Of a DNA stretch of 64,000 nucleotides, positions 34,149 to 47,428 are shown in pieces; the stretch's first letter is position 1, and every line of letters begins with the position of its first letter. The stretch lies in the NCBI RefSeq assembly GCF_003443875.1, contig NZ_CP027482.1, forward strand, positions 3,100,001 to 3,164,000, read 5' to 3'. The notes below the pieces were generated by a model. It saw only the letters and a program-made list of their open reading frames with translations, was not told the DNA's origin and did not search any database. A program made the translations under genes and the position numbers. The stretch is from Aeromicrobium sp. A1-2. Lineage in GTDB: Bacteria > Actinomycetota > Actinomycetes > Propionibacteriales > Nocardioidaceae.

Positions 34149-34514
34149 GTGAAGAAGTTGACCCTGCTCGCCGCAGCGGCAGCCGGCTACGTCCTCGGCT
34201 CTCGCGCGGGACGCGAGAGGTACGACCAGATCAAGGCCCAGGCCACGAAGGCCTGGAACAATCCCACGGTGCAGAGCGCCGTCGACGACGTGCAGGCTCA
34301 GGCGAAGCAAGCAGGCGCCGACGCCGGGAGCAAGGTCGGGCACAAGGTCGCCGGTGCAGCGAGCGATGCCAAGGCCAAGGTCGCCGACCGGCTGTCCGGC
34401 GCCGACGCAGATCCGGCGTCAGACACGTACCGACCAGATGACGAGGTCGTCGGTCCGCCGCCCGCCCCCGGCGGGTCCCGCATTGCCGACGCGGCCCGGG
34501 AAGGGACCTCGTGA
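34149..34514 (+). CDS. YtxH-like small membrane-anchored protein
   Basis: A 121-residue protein: an N-terminal short helix (LTLLAAAAAGYVLGSRAGRERYDQI) with the GYVLGSRAGRERYD signature shared by many actinobacterial proteins of this type, a long amphipathic Ala/Lys helix (AQAKQAGADAGSKVGHKVAGAA) and a Pro-rich tail. Function unknown; stress and envelope roles are proposed for similar proteins. GTG start with AAGGAG ten bases upstream. Overlaps the next gene by 4 bp. Confidence 0.75.
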   Translation: MKKLTLLAAAAAGYVLGSRAGRERYDQIKAQATKAWNNPTVQSAVDDVQAQAKQAGADAGSKVGHKVAGAASDAKAKVADRLSGADADPASDTYRPDDEVVGPPPAPGGSRIADAAREGTS

Positions 34515-34918
34515 CGCGCTCTGATCAGTCCGAGGCGTCCACCGGCCTGCTCATCGCCCAGGCCACCGAGGACATCTCCACCCTGATCCGCGACGAGATG
34601 CAGCTGGCCAAGCGTGATCTGGCGCAGAGCGGGAAGCGTCTGGGGACCGGGCTTGGCCTGTTCGGCGTTGCCGGAACGCTCGCGCTGTACGGCCTTGGCG
34701 CGCTGGTCGCCACCGCGATCCTCGCGATCGCCCAGTCGCTGGATCCGTGGCTCGCGGGCCTGATCGTGGCCGCGGCGCTGTTCTTCGTCGCCGGGCTGGC
34801 GGCGCTGGTCGGCAAGAACCGTGTGGGCAAGGTCGGCGAACCACCACTCGAGCGGGTCGACAGCGTCAAGGCGGACGTTGCGACGGCACGCCACGGTTCG
34901 GACGGAGGACACGCATGA
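34511..34918 (+). CDS. Phage-holin-superfamily (Holin-X) type membrane protein
   Basis: A 135-residue protein: a soluble helix LIAQATEDISTLIRDEMQLAKRDL typical of this group, two adjacent membrane helices (GLFGVAGTLALYGLGALVATAILAI and LAGLIVAAALFFVAGLAALV) and a polar tail. The database family name includes holin, but these genes are ordinary chromosomal genes in Actinobacteria and no phage gene is near. It starts GTGA on the stop of the YtxH-like gene and overlaps DUF3618 by 4 bp. Confidence 0.82.
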   Translation: MTRSDQSEASTGLLIAQATEDISTLIRDEMQLAKRDLAQSGKRLGTGLGLFGVAGTLALYGLGALVATAILAIAQSLDPWLAGLIVAAALFFVAGLAALVGKNRVGKVGEPPLERVDSVKADVATARHGSDGGHA

Positions 34919-35082
34919 CCAGCGAGCTCGAGCAGGAGATCGACCAGACCAGGGAACACCTCGCCGCCACCGTCGACGCGCTGACTGCCAAGGCAGAGAC
35001 CGGCCGGCGCCGCGCGACTGTCGTGGCTGGGATCAGCGCGGCTGCCGTCGTGGGACTGTTGCTCTGGCGCCGGTTCGGCTGA
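34915..35082 (+). CDS. DUF3618 small membrane protein
   Basis: A 55-residue protein with the DUF3618 core ELEQEIDQTREHLAATVDALTAKA, a basic stretch, and one C-terminal membrane helix (VVAGISAAAVVGLLLWRRFG). It is the third of three overlapping genes (YtxH-like, Holin-X-like, DUF3618), a cassette found in many Actinobacteria and thought to act at the membrane, with no proven role. Confidence 0.85.
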   Translation: MTSELEQEIDQTREHLAATVDALTAKAETGRRRATVVAGISAAAVVGLLLWRRFG

Positions 35083-35086
35083 CCCC

Positions 35087-35986
35087 TCAGCCGAGCAACG
35101 TACGGCGCAGCCAGTCCGCCTGGTCGGCGGCGATGCGCTGCTGACCTGCACCGAAGCACGGCTCGAAGTGATCGACGTCGTACCGGTGCAGCTCGGCTGC
35201 CGCGGCGCGCTCGGCGAGCCGTTCGATCGCCCGGTTCGAGACCGTGATGTCCCGCTCGCCGAGACTGACCCACACCGGGCACGTCAGGTCGCTCGCCAGC
35301 CGGACCGGGCGGTGGAACGCCACCGTCGCAAACACTGCCGGCGAGATCTCGTTGCGCCACGGTGAGCCTGGCGCCGCGGCGGCGGCGAACCCCTCGGCCT
35401 CGCCGGGCCAGGACATCGCTGCGCAAGACCCGGATGCTCCGGTGACCGGGATCAGGACGGGTCGGCCGGCCAGACTGCGCAACGCCGCCGCCATGACCCG
35501 CACCGCGACCAGCGGGCTGCGGCGGACCGTACCGATGACGCGGTGACGGCCGTCGAGGAATGGGTCCGTGAGGATCGCGCCGGCGATGCGCGGATCCGCG
35601 GCCGCGAGCTGCACCGCGGTGCCACCGCTGAAGGAGTATCCCCACACCACGATCCGATCGGGATCGACCCCGTCAAGTCCCCGTGCGTGCTCAACCGCCG
35701 CGACGAGATCGTCGCGCTGGTCCGCCGCGTTGAACGTCTGCCGTGGCTCCCCGCCGGAGTCGCCCAGGTGGCGGAAATCGAAAACCAGCACGGCTGCCCC
35801 GGCGGCGGCGAAGCGCTCGGCGTACGTCTCGAGGCCGTCGTGCCGAGTCATCGAGAATCCGTGCGCCATGACGACGCACGGCACCGGACCCGTGACGTCC
35901 TCAGGCCGGTAGAGCCAGGCGGCACACTCGTCGCTCCCCGACCTGAACGACAGGTCCTGGCGACTCACTGGCCGCGCGCGATCCAC
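35087..35986 (-). CDS. Alpha/beta-hydrolase (dienelactone hydrolase-like)
   Basis: A 299-residue cytosolic hydrolase. Core elements are PVPCVVMAHGFSMTRHDGLETYAERFAAAG, VLVFDFRHLGDSGG, the nucleophile elbow GYSFSGG (116-122) with Ser118, CPVWVSLGERDITVSN with the acid position, and DHFEPC with the catalytic His. Substrate unknown; esters or lactones are likely. The GTG at 35986 overlaps the MBL gene by 22 bp; a GTG at 35968 overlapping only its stop is an alternative. It is the last gene of the mscR-MBL-hydrolase run. Confidence 0.8.
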   Translation of the reverse strand: MDRARPVSRQDLSFRSGSDECAAWLYRPEDVTGPVPCVVMAHGFSMTRHDGLETYAERFAAAGAAVLVFDFRHLGDSGGEPRQTFNAADQRDDLVAAVEHARGLDGVDPDRIVVWGYSFSGGTAVQLAAADPRIAGAILTDPFLDGRHRVIGTVRRSPLVAVRVMAAALRSLAGRPVLIPVTGASGSCAAMSWPGEAEGFAAAAAPGSPWRNEISPAVFATVAFHRPVRLASDLTCPVWVSLGERDITVSNRAIERLAERAAAAELHRYDVDHFEPCFGAGQQRIAADQADWLRRTLLG

Positions 35987-36591
35987 TCGTCAAGCTGTGG
36001 TGCCTCGGCACCGATCGTGGTGTCGTCGCCGTGACCGGTGTGGACCACGGTCTCGTCCGGGAGCATCAGCAGTCGCTCACGGATCGACCTGATGATCGTG
36101 TCGAAGTCCGAGTACGACCGTCCGGTCGCTCCGGGTCCGCCGGCGAACAGTGTGTCGCCGGTGAAGACGACACCCAGATCCTCGGAGTACAGGCACATGC
36201 TGCCTGGTGAGTGTCCCGGGGTCGGGATCGCCCGCAGCGTGGAGCCGGCGACCTCGAAGGTGGCGCCGGTGTGCAGCTCACGATCCGGCGGGGTGTCGTG
36301 CTCGACGTCCCACAGCATCCGGTCCGCGGGCGGGAACCAAACCTGGGCACCCGTGGCGCGGCCCAGCTCGACCGCGGCATTGATGTGGTCATTGTGGCCA
36401 TGGGTCAGCACGATCGCGACGACCGAGCGGCCACCGATCGCGTCGAGGATCGCTGGGGCGTCGTGCGGCGCATCGATGACCAGCACCTCGGCGTCGTCGC
36501 CGACCAGCCAGACGTTGTTGTCGACATCCCAGCTGCCTCCGTCGAGGCAGAACTGGCCCGAGGTCACGACCTTGTTGATGCGGGCCGCCAT
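35965..36591 (-). CDS. MBL-fold metallohydrolase linked to mycothiol formaldehyde oxidation
   Basis: A 208-residue metallo-beta-lactamase-fold hydrolase with the metal motif THGHNDH at 63-69, the second His in TPGHSPGSM, Asp in FTGDTLF and the final His in TVVHTGHGDD. The pattern matches glyoxalase II-like enzymes. It shares one base with mscR, and the same pair occurs in mycobacteria (Rv2259/Rv2260), where the hydrolase is proposed to split the formylmycothiol product of MscR. That role here is inference from context. Confidence 0.88.
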   Translation of the reverse strand: MAARINKVVTSGQFCLDGGSWDVDNNVWLVGDDAEVLVIDAPHDAPAILDAIGGRSVVAIVLTHGHNDHINAAVELGRATGAQVWFPPADRMLWDVEHDTPPDRELHTGATFEVAGSTLRAIPTPGHSPGSMCLYSEDLGVVFTGDTLFAGGPGATGRSYSDFDTIIRSIRERLLMLPDETVVHTGHGDDTTIGAEAPQLDEWIARGQ

Positions 36592-37676
36592 CAGAGCTCC
36601 ACGACCGAGCGCAGCACGGTGCCTTCGTGCATCTTGGCGAAGGCAGCCTCAACGTCGTCGATGCCGATCTTCTCGGTCACGAAGGCGTCGAGGTCGAGTC
36701 GGCCCTGCTGGTAGAGGTCGACCAGCATGGGGAAGTCGCGTGACGGCAGGCAGTCGCCGTACCAGCTGGACTTGAGCGATCCGCCACGGCCGAACACGTC
36801 GAGCAACGGGATCTCCAGCTGCATCTCCGGTGTCGGCACGCCGACCAGCACCACGGTGCCGGCCAGGTCGCGTCCGTAGAACGCCTGCTTCCACGTCTCG
36901 GGGCGGCCGACTGCGTCGATCACAACATCGGCGCCGTTGCCGCCGGTCAGTGCCTGGATCGCCTCGACGACGTCGCCGGCGCCGGCGTTGATCGTGTGGG
37001 TCGCGCCCATGCCCTTGGCCCACTCGAGCTTGCGGTCGTCCAGATCGATCGCGATGATCGTCGCGGCGTTGGCGAGTCGCGCTCCCGCGATCGCCGCGCT
37101 GCCCACCCCACCGCAGCCGATGACGGCGACGGAGTCGCCGCGCTGCACGTTGCCGGTGTTGATCGCGGCGCCGAGCCCCGCCATGACACCACAGCCCAGC
37201 AGGCCCACGGCTGCGGGCGAGGCAGTCGGGTCAACCTTGGTGCACTGGCCAGCAGCCACCAGGGTCTTGTCGGCAAAGGCCCCGATCCCGAGGGCGGGAG
37301 AGAGCTCCGTGCCGTCCTCGAGCGTCATCTTCTGCGTCGCGTTGTGGGTGTTGAAGCAGTACCACGGACGGCCGCGCAGGCAGGCCCGGCAGCTGCCGCA
37401 CACAGCGCGCCAGTTGAGCACCACGAAGTCGCCCGGGGCCACGTCGGTGACGCCCTCGCCGACGGACTCCACTACGCCGGCGGCCTCGTGGCCCAGCAGG
37501 AACGGGAAATCGTCGTTGATGCCGCCCTCGCGATAGTGCAGGTCGGTGTGGCACACCCCGCAGGCCGCGATGTCGACCACGGCCTCACCCGGACCCGGGT
37601 CGGGGATCACGATGTTCTCGACGGTGACGGGTGCGCCCTTGGCACGAGCGATCACCCCACGGACGGTCTGCGGCAT
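36591..37676 (-). CDS. mscR: S-(hydroxymethyl)mycothiol dehydrogenase
   Basis: A 361-residue zinc-dependent class III-type alcohol dehydrogenase that oxidises the formaldehyde-mycothiol adduct with NAD (and reduces S-nitrosomycothiol). The catalytic zinc site includes [15 protein letters not shown] and [14 protein letters not shown]. The structural zinc has four Cys in [15 protein letters not shown]. The Rossmann fold shows [19 protein letters not shown] with [36 protein letters not shown] is characteristic of the mycothiol branch. GAGGAG precedes the ATG. Mycothiol use confirms an actinobacterial host. Confidence 0.93.
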   Translation of the reverse strand: MPQTVRGVIARAKGAPVTVENIVIPDPGPGEAVVDIAACGVCHTDLHYREGGINDDFPFLLGHEAAGVVESVGEGVTDVAPGDFVVLNWRAVCGSCRACLRGRPWYCFNTHNATQKMTLEDGTELSPALGIGAFADKTLVAAGQCTKVDPTASPAAVGLLGCGVMAGLGAAINTGNVQRGDSVAVIGCGGVGSAAIAGARLANAATIIAIDLDDRKLEWAKGMGATHTINAGAGDVVEAIQALTGGNGADVVIDAVGRPETWKQAFYGRDLAGTVVLVGVPTPEMQLEIPLLDVFGRGGSLKSSWYGDCLPSRDFPMLVDLYQQGRLDLDAFVTEKIGIDDVEAAFAKMHEGTVLRSVVEL

Positions 37677-37771
37677 GCGGATCTCCTCGACGTGGTGGCG
37701 TTCACTGAGACGCTATCTGGCGGGTGGTTGCTCCGCCACAGCAGCCGCCACGGCAGGAGGATCCAGGTGAA

Positions 37772-37818
37772 TTACATGCGTGTTGTTTGTCCACATGTAT
37801 GTGCACAGGTGTGGATGA
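37772..37818. promoter_or_regulatory. Composite DnaA-box element 2 (upstream of mscR)
   Basis: The actinobacterial DnaA box TTGTCCACA (37787-37795) is followed after four bases by TGTGCACA (37800-37807), then an inverted box TGTGGATGA (37810-37818; one mismatch from TTATCCACA). The preceding TTACATGCGTGTTGTT parallels the copy at 21101. About 28 of 36 positions match between the two sites. Confidence 0.65.
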
Positions 37819-37883
37819 AGTCGGCCCGCCCACACGGCCCGGTGCCGCGTCGACGGTCTGCGCTTTTGGGTCACCGAACGACA

Positions 37884-37915
37884 AAACCTCCACCCCGTGA
37901 TCGGGATGGAGGTTT
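37884..37915 (-). terminator. Terminator of the gyrA-side/tRNA transcript
   Basis: AAACCTCCA (37884-37892) pairs with TGGAGGTTT (37907-37915), with an inner CCC/GGG after one mismatch. On the minus strand the stem ends in TTTT, the right form to stop transcription leaving tRNA-Ala. Confidence 0.7.
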
Positions 37916-38000
37916 GTCATGATGTGTGGGGGAGCCACGGGGATCCCTCGTCGGACGCCGTCCTCCGGGCGCCTTCGGCGCTGGTGGCACGGCGTGTTGG

Positions 38001-38073
38001 TGGAGCCACGGGGACTCGAACCCCGAACCCCCTGCTTGCAAAGCAGGTGCGCTACCAATTGCGCCATGGCCCC
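38001..38073 (-). tRNA. tRNA-Ala (anticodon TGC)
   Basis: A 73-nt tRNA: acceptor GGGGCCA/TGGCTCC, D-arm GCGCAATTGGTAGCGC, anticodon stem CCTGC/GCAGG with loop TTTGCAA, T-arm GGGGTTCGAGTCCCC, discriminator A. CCA is not encoded. Confidence 0.96.
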
Positions 38074-38159
38074 TCTGTCATGCACTCGCACCTTCGTGCG
38101 AGACCAACGTGTTCAGTTTTCAGCGGTCCCGCCAGGCGGAGCCGAGATCGTAGAGCCGG

Positions 38160-38273
38160 TCAGACCTGATCGCTGGCGGCGGCCCAGGTGTCGACGGGCT
38201 GCTGCTGCTTCGACCTGCCGATGGCCCAGATGACTCCGGCGATTGCCAGCCCGAGGGCGAGAATCTTCTTCAT
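38160..38273 (-). CDS. DLW-39 family small protein
   Basis: A 37-residue protein: MKKILALGLAIAGVIWAIGR, one hydrophobic helix, then QQQPVDTWAAASDQV. The closing D-X-W-A-A-A-S/T-D pattern matches the DLW-39 family, normally found between gyrA-side tRNAs in Actinobacteria, exactly as here (between tRNA-Ile and tRNA-Ala). Here the DLW reads DTW. GGAGG lies five bases before the ATG. Function unknown. Confidence 0.8.
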   Translation of the reverse strand: MKKILALGLAIAGVIWAIGRSKQQQPVDTWAAASDQV

Positions 38274-38290
38274 CTGGACCTCCATTCGAG

Positions 38291-38365
38291 TGGGCGTACG
38301 AGGACTTGAACCTCGGACCTCTTCCTTATCAGGGAAGCGCTCTAACCAAGCTGAGCTATACGCCC
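38291..38365 (-). tRNA. tRNA-Ile (anticodon GAT)
   Basis: A 75-nt tRNA: acceptor GGGCGTA/TACGCCC, D-arm AGCTCAGCTTGGTTAGAGCG, anticodon loop with GAT between CTTCC and GGAAG, T-arm CGAGGTTCAAGTCCTCG, discriminator A. It follows gyrA and DUF3566 on the same strand. Confidence 0.96.
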
Positions 38366-38423
38366 GCAACAGCGGTGAACTTTACCGCACCGCCCGCGGT
38401 CTCCCAAAACGGGGAGGGGTCAA

Positions 38424-39214
38424 CTACTTCTCCTCGGTGAAAGTGACCTCCACGCCACCGAGAAGCTGGGCCGCCAAGTTGTACAGGTGCGCACCGATCG
38501 TGGCGACTGCGGTCAGCAGGATGACGTTGATCGCAGACAGCACCAGGGCCAGGCCCACCAAGCGTCCGAACCCGAGATAGTCAGTGATGTTGAAGCTCGA
38601 CGAGTCGTCGCTCAGCACCGATGTCACGCTGCCGTTGATCTGGTCCCAGACACCCGTGGCCTCGAGCACAACCCAGAAGATCGTGACCGCGACGACCGAG
38701 ACGATCATCATCGCGACGGAGATGGCGAACGCCAGTCGGGTGACCGACCACGGCTCGATGTGGGTCAGCCGCAGGCTCGCACGGCGACCTGAGCCGGACG
38801 CGGGAGATGGAGCCGTGGCGGGACGCGCCTTGTCCCTGAGCTTGTCGATCTTGTCCTTGACTGCCGGGATCACCGCGGTCGCCGAAGCAGACTGCGCGGT
38901 CGTGTGTGCATAGTCCGCCGCAGTGAGCGTCCGGCCCGTGGGCCCGCCGGTCGGCTTGCTCTGGCTCGTGGGAGGCATTGGCTTGTCCTTGGGCTCAGGC
39001 TGCTTCGGTGGGACCTTACGCGGACGACCCTTGTCGGTCTCGCTGACGGTCGGCTGGTTCGGAGCGGCCTTCTTGGCCGGCTCCTTCCTGGCCGCGGTCG
39101 CCTTCTTGGCCGATGATCCTGAAGGCTTCGGGACGCGCGGGACTGCCTGGGTAGGAGCCGCGTCCCCGGCGCCAGATCCTGGCGCAGAGCTCGGGTCCTG
39201 CTTGTCGTCTTCGC

Positions 39215-39218
<4 letters not shown>
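38424..39218 (-). CDS. DUF3566 membrane protein downstream of gyrA
   Basis: A 264-residue protein. The first 150 residues are disordered, rich in Lys, Pro and Ala. The DUF3566 domain follows: [47 protein letters not shown], then [47 protein letters not shown], with two membrane helices. It is the usual gene after gyrA in Actinobacteria (Rv0007 in M. tuberculosis; relatives interact with the divisome/CwsA). It overlaps gyrA by 4 bp. Confidence 0.92.
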
Positions 39219-41770
<2,552 letters not shown>

Positions 41771-41788
41771 GTGGGGATCCCTGTCAGA

Positions 41789-43816
<2,028 letters not shown>

Positions 43817-44013
43817 TCAGTGGATACCCACAGTTCCAGGGTGGCGAGTCGCGACCACCGGGTGGCCCTGAGAGCCACAGAACGGCCGATTTGAAGCGGC
43901 CGGAGGCCCGTCACCAACCTCGGGTATCGCCCCGGGCGCCCCACGACGCCCATTCCGGGACCAGCGTCCGGCGCGGTCCCGAACACTTGGGGCGCATCGG
44001 GCATCGTAGAGGA

Positions 44014-44808
44014 ATGATCACCGATGCCACCCGCCGCGACACCGCCATCCCGGCGCTCGGCGTTGCCGTGGTGGCAGCAGTCGTGCTGCTGGCGACCGTC
44101 CGCATCGCACTCCAGTCTTCCCGGGGACAGCACTGGGACAACTCTGCGATGACCACTGTCGTGGCGGGCAATGATGCCCAACTGACGTTGCTGAGCGGGC
44201 TCGGCTACGTCTCGATCGGCGCGATTGGGCTCGTCGCTGCAGGGTGCGTGCTGGTGGCCCTCCTCCGCGGCAACCTGCGCCTCGCGGTGGCCGCCGCGGT
44301 GCTCATCGCCGGTGCCAACATCACGACGCAGGTGCTCAAACGGGTCCTGCTCGATCGGCCCGACTTCGGCCTGGGAGTGCTCAACAGCCTGCCGAGCGGG
44401 CACACAACGGTCGTCGCGAGCGCGACAGGAGCCGTTCTGCTGGTGGCCCCCCGGGTGCTGCGGCCCGTGACCGCGGCCGTCGGCGGCTTCGCAACGACCC
44501 TGGTTGGCGCGTCGACGATCGTCGCGGGATGGCACCGCCCGGCGGACGTCGTGGCAGCGCTCGCGATCAGTCTGGTCTGGACCGGTGTCCTCGCGGCGAT
44601 GATCCACGGACCACGCCACCCCGTCACCGGCACGTTCGTGAGCTCGGTGGTGGGCTGTGGCTCCGCGCTCGTCGTGCTCGTCGCGATCGGCGTCCGGCCT
44701 GCCTACGGCTGGGTCGGTTTCACCCAGGCCTCGCTGGTGCTGGGAGCTGTCACAGCCGTGACGGTGCTGTTCGTCGTCGCGGCTGCCGCGGTGTCTCCGG
44801 ACGAATAG
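44014..44808 (+). CDS. PAP2-family membrane phosphatase
   Basis: A 264-residue integral membrane protein of the acid phosphatase/PAP2 superfamily, which removes phosphate from lipids such as undecaprenyl pyrophosphate. The three active-site motifs are KRVLLDRPDFG, SLPSGHTTV and AGWHRPADV, with catalytic His residues in the last two. Six hydrophobic segments are visible. GAGG lies close to the ATG at 44014; the reading frame is open upstream toward gyrB but shows no coding sense. It may serve lipid-carrier recycling for cell wall synthesis. Confidence 0.87.
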   Translation: MITDATRRDTAIPALGVAVVAAVVLLATVRIALQSSRGQHWDNSAMTTVVAGNDAQLTLLSGLGYVSIGAIGLVAAGCVLVALLRGNLRLAVAAAVLIAGANITTQVLKRVLLDRPDFGLGVLNSLPSGHTTVVASATGAVLLVAPRVLRPVTAAVGGFATTLVGASTIVAGWHRPADVVAALAISLVWTGVLAAMIHGPRHPVTGTFVSSVVGCGSALVVLVAIGVRPAYGWVGFTQASLVLGAVTAVTVLFVVAAAAVSPDE

Positions 44809-44815
44809 CCGCTGG

Positions 44816-44853
44816 TTGAGCCTGTCGAGAGCACGCTCGTTCGACAGGCTCAA
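44816..44853. repeat. 13-bp inverted repeat TTGAGCCTGTCGA between convergent genes
   Basis: TTGAGCCTGTCGA (44816-44828) and TCGACAGGCTCAA (44841-44853) are exact complements, with an outer ATAGCC/GGCTAT pairing (44805-44810/44860-44865) that includes the PAP2 stop codon. It fills the whole gap to the DUF721 gene, so it probably terminates both. The core looks like a dispersed palindrome. Confidence 0.75.
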
Positions 44854-44861
44854 GGACCGGG

Positions 44862-45365
44862 CTATCCGTAGGTGTCGCGGGGACCGCGAGCGCCGCGGAT
44901 CGATCGGGGCCCCTTTTTCCACGACGGCGCCTGCGGTCCGCGCACGATGATGCGCAGCACCGACCCGTCACCGAGCTGTTCGTTGAGCTTGGCCACGACG
45001 CGCGGCGCGAGCATCCGCAGCTGGGTCGCCCACGCCGTCGAGTCCGTACGTACCTCGACCTCGCCATCGTCGAAGGCAATGACCTCCGAGTGCTGCGCGA
45101 CCTCAGGGCCGACGATCCCGGCCCAGTCGGTGAAGACACGCTGCGCCGCGAGGCGTTCGTCCCAACCCTGGTCGTTGACGACCTGACCGAGCAGGTCGGC
45201 GAGCGGGCTCGGTTCGTCGCGCTTGTCGCGTGAGGGCTTGGCGGGTCGTACGCGACGCTTGCCGGACGGCGGGACGGGTGTGGCTTTGCCCCGATAGGAG
45301 TTGGCGATGTCGCGGGCCAGGCCGAGCCCGTCCTCGCGCGGTGTCGGCTCGTCGGGATCAGGCAC
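44862..45365 (-). CDS. DUF721 (DciA-like) protein
   Basis: A 167-residue protein with a basic disordered N-terminus and a C-terminal DUF721 domain: [39 protein letters not shown], then [33 protein letters not shown]. DciA proteins load the replicative helicase in bacteria lacking DnaC/DnaI, which fits the position between recF and gyrB near the origin. The GTG at 45365 overlaps the recF stop and has GGAGG eight bases upstream; an ATG at 45389 is a weaker choice. Confidence 0.85.
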   Translation of the reverse strand: MPDPDEPTPREDGLGLARDIANSYRGKATPVPPSGKRRVRPAKPSRDKRDEPSPLADLLGQVVNDQGWDERLAAQRVFTDWAGIVGPEVAQHSEVIAFDDGEVEVRTDSTAWATQLRMLAPRVVAKLNEQLGDGSVLRIIVRGPQAPSWKKGPRSIRGARGPRDTYG

Positions 45366-46482
45366 GGACGACCTCCCCTCCCGCGACATCGAAGCGATGA
45401 CCCTTCAGCGCCCCGGGCACGTCGTCGGCAACGGCGGCCGTGACGAGCACCTGCTCGGCATCGCCGACGAGCTCGGCCAGCTGTTGCCGCCGGCCCTGAT
45501 CGAGCTCGGCAAAGACATCGTCCAGGATCAGCACCGGGTCGTCGTCATCCTCGCGCAGCAGCTCGAACGACGCCAGCCTCAACGCGAGGGCAAGCGACCA
45601 CGACTCACCGTGGCTGGCATATCCCTTGGCCGGCAGGTCGCCGATCATCAGCGTGACCTCGTCCCGGTGCGGGCCCACCAGGCTGATGCCGCGGTCCATC
45701 TCGTCCTGTCGCCGGCGGGCGATCTCGTCCATCAGCGCTTCCTGGATCACTGCCTGGTCACGGATGTCGGGCGCCAGGTCGAGTGACGGCTTGTACGACG
45801 CGGTGATGGTCCGCCGGTCGGGGGCCGATGCCGCCGCGACGCGGACGTACGCCTCGACCAGGTACGGTCCGAGCGCGTCAAGCAGGCGAAGTCGGTTCGC
45901 CACGAGCTCGGCGCCGGTGCGTGCGAGGTTCTCGTCCCAGATGTCGAGGGTCGCGATCTCGACGTTGCGCCGCCCCCGCGCCGACTTCAGCAGCGTGTTG
46001 CGCTGCTTGAGCACGCGGTCGTAGTCCGCACGGACGCCGGCCAGCCGCGGCGTGCGCAGCACCAGGAGCGAGTCCAGGAATCGGCGTCGGTCGGACGGAT
46101 CGCCCTTGACCAGCGCGAGATCCTCCGGCGAGAACATGACGGTCCGCAGGACGCCGATGATGTCGCGGGTTCGTGGCAGAGCCCCGCGGTTGACCCGGGC
46201 GCGGTTGGACTTGCCGGGCGTGATCTCGAGCTCCAACAGGGCCTTGCGGTCACCGCGGACCACGTCGGCCCGCACGACTGCGCGCTCGGCGCCCGCCCGC
46301 ACCAGCGGCGTGTCGCCCGAGACGCGGTGCGAGTCCAGTCGGGAGAGATAGTCGATGGCCTCGACCAGATTGGTCTTGCCCTGGCCGTTCGACCCGATGA
46401 ATGCTGTCGCTCCGGGGTCGAGGTCGATCTCGACCGAGGCGTACGACCGGAAGTCGTGCAGGATCAAACGGCTGACGTGCAC
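45358..46482 (-). CDS. recF: RecF, DNA gap repair ATPase
   Basis: A 374-residue SMC-like ATPase that helps RecO/RecR load RecA at gaps. The N-terminus [20 protein letters not shown] leads to Walker A GSNGQGKT (30-37). The signature region is [19 protein letters not shown], and Walker B is [24 protein letters not shown]. It lies between gnd and the DUF721 gene on the dnaA-dnaN side; it is 2 bp from gnd. Confidence 0.96.
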   Translation of the reverse strand: MHVSRLILHDFRSYASVEIDLDPGATAFIGSNGQGKTNLVEAIDYLSRLDSHRVSGDTPLVRAGAERAVVRADVVRGDRKALLELEITPGKSNRARVNRGALPRTRDIIGVLRTVMFSPEDLALVKGDPSDRRRFLDSLLVLRTPRLAGVRADYDRVLKQRNTLLKSARGRRNVEIATLDIWDENLARTGAELVANRLRLLDALGPYLVEAYVRVAAASAPDRRTITASYKPSLDLAPDIRDQAVIQEALMDEIARRRQDEMDRGISLVGPHRDEVTLMIGDLPAKGYASHGESWSLALALRLASFELLREDDDDPVLILDDVFAELDQGRRQQLAELVGDAEQVLVTAAVADDVPGALKGHRFDVAGGEVVRA

Positions 46483-46484
46483 GC

Positions 46485-47417
46485 CTAGACGGGATCCGAA
46501 GGATTCGGATCGGCGGGAGCGACACCAGCCTCCTCGGCGGCACGCACGGCATGTCCGCCGAACTGCTGGCGCATCGCGGCGACGGCCTGCATCGCGGGCG
46601 ACTCCTCCTGGCGGGAGCTGAATCGTGCGAACAACGATGCCGCGATCGTGTGCATCGGCACCGCGTTGTCGATCGCGGCCTCAACGGTCCAACGGCCCTC
46701 GCCCGAGTCCTCGGCGTAGCCGCGGACCTTTGACAGGCCCGGGTCCTCCTCGAGCGCCTTGACCAGCAGGTCGAGCAACCAGGATCGAACGACCGTGCCG
46801 GTGCGCCATGAATCGAAGACCTCGGTGACGTTGTCGACCATGTCGACCTTCTCGAGCAGCTCGAAGCCCTCGGCGTACGCCTGCATCATGGCGTACTCGA
46901 TGCCGTTGTGAACCATCTTGGAGAAGTGCCCGGCGCCGACGCGACCTGCATGGACGAACCCCGAGTCGCCCTCGGGCTTGAGCGCATCGAAGGCGAACTG
47001 CACCTTGGCGATGTCCTCAGACGTGCCGCCGGCCATCAGGGCGTAGCCGTTGTCGAGTCCCCACACGCCACCGCTGACGCCACAGTCGACGTAGCCGATG
47101 TTCTTCTTCTCGGCCAGGGCCGCGTGCTTCTCGTCGTCGGTCCAGCGCGAGTTGCCGCCGTCGACGATGACATCGCCCTCGCCGAGCAGCTCGATGAGCT
47201 CCTCGACCGTCGCCCGAGTGATGTCACCGGCGGGAACCATGACCCAGACGATCTTGGGGCTGGGCAGCCGGTCCACCATGTCGGCCAGGGACGACGCGTC
47301 GCTGATGTCCGGATTGCGGTCGTAGCCGACCACTGTGACGTCGGCATTGCGCAGGCGCGTGCGCATGTTGCCGCCCATCTTGCCGAGACCGACGATTCCG
47401 ATGTCCATGGCCGTCAC
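46485..47417 (-). CDS. gnd: 6-phosphogluconate dehydrogenase, short (probably NAD-type) form
   Basis: A 310-residue oxidative pentose phosphate enzyme making ribulose 5-phosphate and CO2. The dinucleotide fold is [13 protein letters not shown], with GYDRN after strand 2. Substrate motifs are [30 protein letters not shown], and [24 protein letters not shown] with catalytic Lys and Glu. The short length marks the GndA-like group, often NAD-preferring. The GTG at 47417 has GAAGGGA just upstream. Insertion of gnd between dnaN and recF is the common actinobacterial order. Confidence 0.95.
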   Translation of the reverse strand: MTAMDIGIVGLGKMGGNMRTRLRNADVTVVGYDRNPDISDASSLADMVDRLPSPKIVWVMVPAGDITRATVEELIELLGEGDVIVDGGNSRWTDDEKHAALAEKKNIGYVDCGVSGGVWGLDNGYALMAGGTSEDIAKVQFAFDALKPEGDSGFVHAGRVGAGHFSKMVHNGIEYAMMQAYAEGFELLEKVDMVDNVTEVFDSWRTGTVVRSWLLDLLVKALEEDPGLSKVRGYAEDSGEGRWTVEAAIDNAVPMHTIAASLFARFSSRQEESPAMQAVAAMRQQFGGHAVRAAEEAGVAPADPNPSDPV

Positions 47418-47428
47418 GATTCCCTTCG

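Larger units (their letters stand above)
37677..38000. other. Gene-free stretch: DnaA-box element 2 and tRNA terminator
   Basis: No coding region is supported here. It holds the mscR promoter side, the composite DnaA-box element at 37772-37818 and the minus-strand hairpin at 37884-37915. The part 37918-38000 shows nothing further. Confidence 0.6.

Noticed and set aside
34511-34918. Prophage signal from a holin-like protein
   Set aside because: No integrase, capsid or lysis genes occur nearby; this membrane protein type is chromosomal in Actinobacteria.
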